NCBI GenBank assembly: GCA_000818945.1
Contig: KN805392.1
Span: 471,520 to 535,519 of the forward strand
DNA length: 64,000 nucleotides
Reading direction: 5' to 3'
DNA from: Schizochytrium sp. CCTCC M209059
Lineage: Eukaryota > Sar > Bigyra > Thraustochytrida > Thraustochytriidae
Of this stretch, positions 57,303 to 64,000 are shown piece by piece; within the stretch, counting starts at the first letter, position 1; each line of letters begins with the position of its first letter. The translations under genes and the position numbers were made by a program. The notes beneath the pieces are model-generated. The model ran no database searches. It had not been told where the DNA came from and worked only from the letters and a program-made list of their open reading frames with translations.

Positions 57303-59126
57303 TTAGCGGCACTTTTTGATGATACCAATGGCAATCGAGCTGCCTTCGTCCCGCAGAGTGAAGCGACCAAGCTGCATGGTCGTATCGTAGGGCTCGAGGC
57401 AAATGGACTTTGCAAGACGAATCTTGCAAATGATGGTGGAACCAGCCTTGGCAAAGGCGGGGTTACGCTTGGCAATCTTGCCAGTCTTGTCAAGCTCGGC
57501 GACAATCTCGTATACAGTGCTCTCTTCCTCGGCAGTGTGAGCGTGGAAGACGGCGTTGTAACCGGCAGAGAACAGCGGTCGGTGCTCGAGCAGAGAAACC
57601 ACAAAGAGCTGTGCAATGACCTCGGTGCAGCCCTGGACCGGGGAGAAGCGCGAGGCAAGGACGTGGCCCTTGGCAACCTGGTTCTCATTCAACGAAGTGA
57701 GGCGCACGAGCACGTTCTCACCAGGCTTGGCGCCCTGCACCTCCTCCTCGTTGATTGAGATGCTCTCCACCTTGCACTTGACCTGGTTCGGGCACACGCG
57801 CACCTCCTGACCGACAAAGAGCACACCAGCCTCGACCTTGGCCATGAGCACCACGCCGCGGTCCGTGTAGCGATCGACAATTGTGGCGCGCAGCGGCTTT
57901 TCGGCGTCGCGGCCCGAAATGCTCAAGTCGTTGAGCGTACTAAGGAGACTCTTGCCGTCGTTGAGATCAGCGGCCCACGCGCAGACGTCCTTGCTGATAG
58001 GTTCCTTGATGTTGGTGCCAGAGAGAGCCGAAATAGGCAGAAAGGTCACATCGCGCTTGACCTTGAAGCCAGAAGACTTGAGAAAGGGGCGCAGACGCTT
58101 TACAATGTCGTCGTACCGATCCTTGCTCCACTTGACAGTCTGCTCGTCCATCTTGTTGATGCAGACGATGAGCTTTTGGATGCCCAGGGTCTTGGCAAGC
58201 ATGGCGTGCTCGCGTGTCTGGCCGGCCTGGATGAAGCCACTCTCGAACTCACCCTTGCGCGCGGAAATGACAAGGATACCTACATCTGCCTGGCTCGCAC
58301 CACTGATCATCGCGGGGACATAGTTCTTGTGACCGGGGGCGTCCAGAATGGTCAGCCGCCTGTCCTCTGTCTCAAAGTATGCGCGACCCACTTCGACGGT
58401 CTTACCCTTGGCGCGCTCTTCCTCGGACTCGTCCATAATGTATGCAAGGAACCAGCTCTCACGGTTGCGCTCCTTGGCCTCCTGCTCGAACTTTTCGATT
58501 GTGCGCTTATCTACCTTGCCCGTCACGTAAAGGATCGAGCCGGAGAGCGTGCTCTTGCCGGCATCGACGTGACCAATCGTGACCACGTTCAAGTGCGGCC
58601 GGGCATCAAAGTCCTTGATCATCTCCTTACCCTTTTCCAGCTCGGCGATGAGCTCCTTGGAGTCAAAGACTTCGGGTTCGCTTGAGTGCGTAATGGGTGC
58701 CGGCTCCGGGGCATCCTCTTCCGTGACGGCTTGGTCTGTGCTGCTGCTCACGACCTTGGGACCATCGTTCTCTTCTTCGGCAGGCGCGCCGCCAAGGGAA
58801 ACGTTCTTGAACCCGGGGGCATCGTCGCTGGTTTCCTTGGCGGACGGTTCCTCGCTCCCTCCGATAGAGATCTTCTTAAAGCCAGGCGTCACTTCTGCAC
58901 TGGCGTCGGCATCGTCGTTGGCGGAAGGAGCAGCAGCGGCGTCGTCGTCGGCAGCGTCGGCGGCGGCGGCGGCGGCGGCGGGAGCAGCTTCCTCCGTTGC
59001 CTCGGGCTCGGCCGGGGCGGGGGCTTCCGCGGGCGTGGTCGCTGGCTGCAGCCACGAGGGCTGCCACTCGCTCGCGGAAGCGTTGGGCTTCCACTCTTGA
59101 GCATCCGAGTTCAAGTTGTCACCCAT
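57303..59126 (-). CDS. GSPT1: Eukaryotic translation termination factor eRF3 (GSPT/SUP35)
   Basis: 607 residues from ATG 59126. The start region has NLNSDAQEWKPNASASEW, which fits the PAM2 motif that binds the MLLE domain of poly(A)-binding protein. About 160 Ala/Glu/Pro-rich residues follow, with a duplicated PGFKKISIGG/PGFKNVSLGG motif. The GTPase starts near residue 178: GHVDAGKST (G1, Gly185), the switch region KGKTVEVGRAYFE, DAPGHKNYV (G3), NKMD (G4), then two EF-Tu-like beta-barrel domains ending GRFTLRDEGSSIAIGIIKKC. The ESWFLAYIMDESEEERAKGKTVEVG segment distinguishes eRF3 from EF1A and HBS1. It works with eRF1 at stop codons in the cytosol. Confidence 0.95.
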   Translation of the reverse strand: MGDNLNSDAQEWKPNASASEWQPSWLQPATTPAEAPAPAEPEATEEAAPAAAAAAADAADDDAAAAPSANDDADASAEVTPGFKKISIGGSEEPSAKETSDDAPGFKNVSLGGAPAEEENDGPKVVSSSTDQAVTEEDAPEPAPITHSSEPEVFDSKELIAELEKGKEMIKDFDARPHLNVVTIGHVDAGKSTLSGSILYVTGKVDKRTIEKFEQEAKERNRESWFLAYIMDESEEERAKGKTVEVGRAYFETEDRRLTILDAPGHKNYVPAMISGASQADVGILVISARKGEFESGFIQAGQTREHAMLAKTLGIQKLIVCINKMDEQTVKWSKDRYDDIVKRLRPFLKSSGFKVKRDVTFLPISALSGTNIKEPISKDVCAWAADLNDGKSLLSTLNDLSISGRDAEKPLRATIVDRYTDRGVVLMAKVEAGVLFVGQEVRVCPNQVKCKVESISINEEEVQGAKPGENVLVRLTSLNENQVAKGHVLASRFSPVQGCTEVIAQLFVVSLLEHRPLFSAGYNAVFHAHTAEEESTVYEIVAELDKTGKIAKRNPAFAKAGSTIICKIRLAKSICLEPYDTTMQLGRFTLRDEGSSIAIGIIKKCR

Positions 59127-60263
59127 CTTCTTGTGGTGTAGTTTATCCTGCTCTTCTACTTTGGTTTTTGCTTCTGCTCGTTCGAGTTGAAGGCGTCGAA
59201 GGTGGCGTACGAGACGTCGACCACGACCACGACCACGACAACGACAACGACGAAGACAAAGGAAAAGGAAAAGGGGAAAGAGACGAGAGGTACTAGCTCG
59301 CGCAGCGAGGCGTCGAGCTGTGGCTGGTTCTGGAGCTGGTCCGGAGTCGAGGCGCAACGAGGCCGAGCGCGAGCGGCTCTGGCGGGTGGCCCTCAAGGCA
59401 GGCGCTTGCCAGCGGGTCTCGTCTCTCTCGCGCGGGCGGGCGGGGTCGAGGAGACCGGTCCGGCGGTGAGGCGCGACGGCGCCGGCGGCAGGGGCGGCGG
59501 CGGCACGCGCGACGGGCGGCGAGCGGGCAGCGGCGCGGCGAGGCGGAGTCTGTTTGGTCTGGTCTGCGCGGGTCGAGGATACGTGTCTGCGTGACTAGGG
59601 GGTCCCCCAGTTATGGGTGGCTGGGAGCCAAGGACGAGCATCCTAATGTAAAGTTCGGGTTGACTATGAGACCGACGGCATGCTGGCTGCACGGCGAGTT
59701 CTTGGAGCTACGGCACAGCAATCAAGGCAATCTTGAGCAAGGGCATGAGAGCGAAGCGTTTTTTTTTCTTTTTCTTTAGTGCATGGTGTTCTGGTTCGAG
59801 GGGAATTTCGAGGCATGTGAGGGTGAGGAAGAATCGCGGGGATCGAATGGGACTGGCTTTGGAGAACGACAAAGAAAGAGAAGAGCCAAGCTTAATTCCG
59901 GTATGGTCCCGCGCTTGCGCTTTGGTGGTGCGCAAAAGGGGTTGGAAAATCAAAATTTTGACGGGAAAAGCCGCAAGTTTTCTTTTTGAGAAAAAGGGTC
60001 CGTAGGGGGAAAGGAACAACTTGGTTGGCACAAGCATACTTTGGCGAGCCGCTGCTGGCTGACTGCTGGTCTCTTGACAAAAAGGAAAAAGAAAGGAAGC
60101 AAAAAGGTTCAACTCGAAATAAATTTTTGAGAAAGAAGAAGAAGAACAAGTTGATCGGCCAGAGAGCACATAAAGGTACAGACAGCGAGCGAGTTCGATC
60201 AACCACAAAGGCGATCGCTCTCTCGATTTCGCAATGGAAGAGGAGAAAACAACCTGTCCATGA
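59127..60263. other. Interval between eRF3 5' end and cyclophilin 3' end
   Basis: GC-rich eRF3 promoter side (CGACCACGAC repeats at 59216-59245), then an A/G-rich 3' flank of the cyclophilin gene. A long minus-strand ORF through here is antisense to cyclophilin or low-complexity. No gene. Confidence 0.5.
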
Positions 60264-60761
60264 CTAGCGCAGCTGTCCGCACTCAACGACGACCGTGCGA
60301 GCCTTTGGCTTGCCGTTCTGCGTGCCAACTGACTCGAGCGACTTGAGCACCTCGAGGCCCTTGATGACCTTGCCAAAGACGGTATGCTTGCCGTTGAGCC
60401 ATGAAGCCTCGTTGAAGCAAAGAAAGAATTGCGAGCCGTTCGTGTTGGGCCCTGCGTTCGCCATGGAAAGCACACCGGGGCCGTCGTGCTTGAGCTTGAA
60501 GTTCTCGTCGCGAAATGTCTCACCATAGATGGACTTGCCGCCAGTGCCATTGTAGCGCGTAAAGTCGCCACCCTGGGCCATGAATCCCGGGATAATACGG
60601 TGAAAGATGGACTGCCGGAACCCGAAGCCCTTCTCACCCGTGCACAGGCATCGAAAGTTCTCCGCGGTCTTGGGGCACACGTCAGACCTCAGCTCGATCT
60701 CCACCCGGCCGGCATACTCGTTACCAATCTCCACGTCGAAAAACACCACAGGGAGTCCCAT
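60264..60761 (-). CDS. PPIA: Cyclophilin A-type peptidyl-prolyl cis-trans isomerase
   Basis: 165 residues from ATG 60761, the length and start (MGLPVVFFDVEIG) of cytosolic cyclophilin A. Active-site residues are all present: FHRIIPGFMAQGGDF (catalytic Arg), NTNGSQFF and WLNGKHTVFGKV (the cyclosporin-contacting Trp). It catalyses prolyl isomerisation in protein folding. The frame remains open upstream through two more ATGs at 60947 and 60950, which would add 63 basic residues (REEREKRIE) with no matching family element. That is treated as 5' UTR or an optional extension. Confidence 0.95.
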   Translation of the reverse strand: MGLPVVFFDVEIGNEYAGRVEIELRSDVCPKTAENFRCLCTGEKGFGFRQSIFHRIIPGFMAQGGDFTRYNGTGGKSIYGETFRDENFKLKHDGPGVLSMANAGPNTNGSQFFLCFNEASWLNGKHTVFGKVIKGLEVLKSLESVGTQNGKPKARTVVVECGQLR

Positions 60762-61417
60762 CGTCCAAACCGCGTGCTCGCTGCGCAAATTTGCGACAAC
60801 GCTAGTCTCGATGCGCTTCTCTCGCTCCTCGCGAGCGCGTCGCAAGCTCAAATGATCTTGCTCGCTCGTTGACTGGTGGACTTGGTTTGGTCTGAGCGGT
60901 TCTGCTCGTGCAGCGCCACCGATTGCCGTGCGAGGCGGGCTCCCCATCATCGTAGACTTTAACGTCGACACTTTTCGTGTTGACGCTGGGGTCACGAAGG
61001 CACCGGCGACCCTGAAGAGCGCGACGAAGGGGGAGAAGTAGAACCGGGCTGCCCGCGCCGTGCTGGCCGCGCCGCCCGACGAGGAGCGGCGCTCTGGCCT
61101 CCGCGGCTTCGGTGGCGTTGCTGCGTTGCCCGCTGACCGTCCGTCATTGCGCTAAACGTCCCGGCGAAGCGGCGGCAAAAAGGCTAACTGGGCAAGAAAA
61201 GCGCAATCTCCAACCGGTTCGCTCGGTTGGTCGTTCTGCGCGCGAGCTAGACCAGCCAGCGAGCGGCTCTGAGGAGGACCCAGGGCCGCGCGCTGGCAGC
61301 AACAAGGAAGGGAAATCCTCACTTGACTCTTGCAAGCATACGTCCCGCACGCTCTACCTGCGCTTGCTTGATCTCGCTACAGCAACCGCGTAAATTTTGC
61401 ATCCGCGCAGAGGCAGT
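60762..61417. promoter_or_regulatory. Divergent 5' region of cyclophilin A and the BLTP1-like gene
   Basis: About 650 bp between opposed start codons, GC-rich. No TATA box recognised. Bidirectional promoter use is inferred from geometry. Confidence 0.45.
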
Positions 61418-64000
61418 ATGGGATCCCTTTCTCGCGGCGGCAGCGGCGGCAAGATCGGCCACCTTCTTCTTCTAATCGCAGCCCTCTGCTTCACGCTGCA
61501 GAGCCGCGGTCAGAGCTCGTCTGATACCTGCGAAGACCTGGACATCTCAGCATGTCAGCTCAGCATGGCATGCGAGGTGTACAACACCAATAACGGTGGA
61601 ACGGCTTGCCAAGCATCAAATGGAAGCAGTACAGATCCCGAGAGTGACTCTCCATGCGACGTCAAGCTCAATTATTCAATCGCATATCCGCACGGCTGTC
61701 CTGAATCGTGCGTTGTGCGAGATTTGCAGACGGGCGTGCAAATCTGCGACTCGCGCAACTTTTGGGATGAGCTTGGCGCCGTGTACTGGGGTGACTCGGG
61801 GCTCCCGATCGGATATCTTTTCTGGAATTTCATGCTTGGTTTTTCGGTGATTCTCATCGTCCGCATCGCCCCTGCGATCACAGCTCGCGTTGTCTGTCGC
61901 GTCATCAATTTCTGGGTGCTTCGACCGAAAAAATCCGAACCCTCTTCCTCTGCGTTACGTATTAGTTCCTTGCGAATCGCTCTTGTCGGTGGACGCGTCA
62001 CCTTTGAGGAGCTCGAGTACGCCTCTGCAAATATGCATCTTCGGATTGTTGAGGGCGGCATCTCTCTACTATGGTGGCGATCCTCCGAGGGGATTATGCA
62101 CGATCCAGCTGCATTCTTTGCATCTGCAAAGACCAGCGAAACGCATGCCTCATCCACATCCTTTTCGTCCAAGTCAGGCCCGCCCGCGTCTTCCGACGCA
62201 TCCCGGATGAATGGCAAGCATTCGAATGGAGGCAGCAGCGGCGGCGGCGCGACCGGTACAAAGTCCGACCCGCGTGCAGGCAAGATCAGGGTCGATGAAC
62301 GCCCAGCTCGGCTCACAGGATTTGCTTCGGGCGTCGAACTCAGCATCTTCAATAATGTGGAGAAATTCAACGCTATCGAAAAATTTGTATACAAGCATAT
62401 GCCCATGTCAGCGCGAGAGGCCTCGACAACCAATCTGGATGCCATGGAGAGAGGTCTCGATGCGAGCCATGCAGCAAAAGGCAGGCCATCTATGATGTCC
62501 ACTGCCAAAGGAAGCACGCAGGGCCGCGGCTGCTGCGCTATCTTCGTTGCCTTATTTTGCCGCTGCATGAGCGGCTTTGTTGCGTGTTGGTTCAGCCTCT
62601 ACTCTTTCTTGCAACGATGCTGCCCTCGTTCATTTCCTCGATTGGGCATGGCAAGAGACAATGGCGGCCTGGCAGACGGGAGCGTCCCTCGAGGCTCGAG
62701 AAATGTGGACGACTCGGAGGGTGATGGGAGCACCTATGGTTTCTCGAGCGTACAAACGGGCGGCAATGCAGAAGAGGATGAACAGGCCAGCATCGGGTCG
62801 TCTTCATCGTCGGATTCACCGTGGTTTTACCAAGTGTTTCCTGTCTCCAAATTCGAGCTGTCCCAGTTTTGTATCTATGTCTCGGATCCGAGCATGCGGA
62901 CAACGCTTGTTATGCACGCCGAGAAGGGTCTTGGCATACACTACGTTGAAGACTCGACCTGGGACACGGATCATTTCAAGGTGATTAGTAGACTGGTTTG
63001 GACGGACACGCGCTTGCGTCTGGTGAAGAATGAGCAGTACGTTGGCGAAGAAGTCTTCGCGCTCCGCTCGCGCCAGATCTTAGAGGAAGATCCCCTGCTT
63101 GAGCGTGGTGGCCGCGCCGTCGTCACATTCTTTCGCGAGCTTTTTCCCTTTCCAGAGATCTCCATGGGTGACTATAGGGGATCGAAGGTTCGGTCCGTCG
63201 AGCTTGAAGAGCCAGCCACACCTTCCTCGGAGGCCTCGTCGCCTCTCGGCGCGCAAAGGTCACCGCGTCCATCGCTTGTTGCCCGCGTGGCAAAGCCTCT
63301 CTATCGCTCAAGTTCCGACGACGACGACGACGAGGAGGAAGAGGAGGAGGACGACGATGACGTGGATGACAGCATGAACACGGATGATAATCACGATCAA
63401 AGCTATGATGGAGGCGGCAGCCTCATTGGTGACCAAACGGTCTCGAATGGTTCCTTCGTTAGCGATCCGGGTGACAAAAGAAGTAACGCAAGCTGGCGAC
63501 GAAGCAAGCACAAACAAGACCAGGAGCAAGATCAAGATGGCGATGACCACGACACGAGTGCCACGAGTAAAAGCAGTGCACGGGCCCGGCACGACGCCAA
63601 GACATTCGCCTCGCATGATGGAGACGGCATTGAGCTTTCCACACGCGGTACGGGTGCACGGAATAATAGCATTGATGATGTACGCATGAATCTGCCCAAG
63701 CCCATCAAAAGCTTCATTCGGGCGTCGAATGGGCTTCGCAGACCCTCGGGGAGTCGAGGCGGAATGTCCACGGCCTCTGGGTCCTCCAAAACAGCAAGTA
63801 GGACGGGGGCCGGCGGCTTGTCAAGACCGAGTAGCTCCTCGTCAGCAAATTTCTATGCGGACAACGATGTCACCTTGCCACGCACGAAAGGCGCTGAGGA
63901 TGAGGCAAGCGCAAAGTATTACGGTAGTTATGATGAAGACGACGAAGACGAAGACGATGACGACGCCGAAGAGTCACGACAACGAGAAAGAGAAAGAGAG
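61418..64000 (+). CDS. BLTP1/Csf1/Tweek-like bridge lipid-transfer protein, N-terminal part (partial, continues past window)
   Basis: Open from ATG 61418 to the window end, 861 codons without stop. It begins with a signal peptide (HLLLLIAALCFTLQSRGQ) and a roughly 95-residue Cys-rich luminal region with about ten Cys. A TM follows (IGYLFWNFMLGFSVILIVRIAP, about residues 128-149). After it come the N-terminal signatures of the Csf1/Tweek/KIAA1109 family: LRIALVGGRVTFEELEY, then ISLLWWRSS, then GVELSIFNN..FNAIEKFV, then VSKFELSQFCIYVSDPSM. These proteins are anchored in the ER and channel lipids along a hydrophobic groove at contact sites. Disordered Ser/Asp-rich inserts (DDDDDEEEEEEDDDD) interrupt the groove region. 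Family assignment is by motif order; most of the protein lies outside. Confidence 0.75.
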   Translation, partial: MGSLSRGGSGGKIGHLLLLIAALCFTLQSRGQSSSDTCEDLDISACQLSMACEVYNTNNGGTACQASNGSSTDPESDSPCDVKLNYSIAYPHGCPESCVVRDLQTGVQICDSRNFWDELGAVYWGDSGLPIGYLFWNFMLGFSVILIVRIAPAITARVVCRVINFWVLRPKKSEPSSSALRISSLRIALVGGRVTFEELEYASANMHLRIVEGGISLLWWRSSEGIMHDPAAFFASAKTSETHASSTSFSSKSGPPASSDASRMNGKHSNGGSSGGGATGTKSDPRAGKIRVDERPARLTGFASGVELSIFNNVEKFNAIEKFVYKHMPMSAREASTTNLDAMERGLDASHAAKGRPSMMSTAKGSTQGRGCCAIFVALFCRCMSGFVACWFSLYSFLQRCCPRSFPRLGMARDNGGLADGSVPRGSRNVDDSEGDGSTYGFSSVQTGGNAEEDEQASIGSSSSSDSPWFYQVFPVSKFELSQFCIYVSDPSMRTTLVMHAEKGLGIHYVEDSTWDTDHFKVISRLVWTDTRLRLVKNEQYVGEEVFALRSRQILEEDPLLERGGRAVVTFFRELFPFPEISMGDYRGSKVRSVELEEPATPSSEASSPLGAQRSPRPSLVARVAKPLYRSSSDDDDDEEEEEEDDDDVDDSMNTDDNHDQSYDGGGSLIGDQTVSNGSFVSDPGDKRSNASWRRSKHKQDQEQDQDGDDHDTSATSKSSARARHDAKTFASHDGDGIELSTRGTGARNNSIDDVRMNLPKPIKSFIRASNGLRRPSGSRGGMSTASGSSKTASRTGAGGLSRPSSSSSANFYADNDVTLPRTKGAEDEASAKYYGSYDEDDEDEDDDDAEESRQRERERE

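Noticed and set aside
59708..60637. 309-codon minus ORF near cyclophilin
   Set aside because: Overlaps cyclophilin in another frame and continues into its 3' flank; no domain.

Overview
The window is eukaryotic nuclear DNA from an intron-poor, GC-rich protist. It carries standard eukaryotic housekeeping genes (NMD3, SmF, eRF3, RAD51D, NF-YB, cyclophilin A, PGM3/AGM1, an actin, a SET1/trithorax-type methyltransferase). Most are single uninterrupted ORFs with ATG in a GCCACCATGG-like context. Short UTRs, close gene spacing, the mix of families (cysteine-rich WRKY19-like zinc repeats, Pht1-type and OFA-type transporters) and many CAG/CTG tracts suggest a stramenopile, most likely a labyrinthulomycete (thraustochytrid). 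That taxonomic call is inference. There are two assembly gaps, 22351-22360 and 37179-37214.

Layout. 0-6.4 kb: a CPPED1-like phosphatase running off the left edge (minus) that carries a C-terminal Myb/SANT motif; a cysteine/histidine-repeat zinc protein (plus, probably with one intron); an about 70-copy 8-bp minisatellite; an HNH-nuclease-like protein; and a convergent orphan ORF. 6.7-12.5 kb: a Pht1-like transporter, an LRR/coiled-coil protein followed by a 30-bp minisatellite, and PGM3. 12.5-17.5 kb: mostly non-coding, with one possible small secreted protein. 17.6-20.9 kb: the most unusual gene, a predicted single-pass membrane receptor with signal peptide, galactose-binding-like region, EGF, TM, CHAT caspase-like protease and STAND/NB-ARC-like NTPase. 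22.6-24.4 kb: a duplicated small inner-membrane protein pair. 24.5-30 kb: a head-to-head pair of chromatin genes (PHD/SIM protein and PHD-SET methyltransferase). 30.6-35 kb: NF-YB, an actin pseudogene with an in-frame stop, and an N-terminally extended actin. 35.5-51 kb: amino-acid transporter, NMD3, SmF (two introns, one directly after the start codon), an MST/STE20 kinase, a 2OG-Fe(II) oxygenase, RAD51D. 51-64 kb: WW protein, OFA-type transporter, eRF3, cyclophilin A, and the 5' part of a BLTP1/Csf1/Tweek-like bridge lipid-transfer protein running off the right edge.

The genes do not form an operon-like system; this is an ordinary chromosome segment with many divergent and convergent pairs. 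The candidate for a new biological system is the transmembrane EGF-CHAT-NTPase protein, which looks like a one-polypeptide receptor-protease with an NLR-type switch module. Starts given here are the first well-placed ATG in frame, not the longest open frame.
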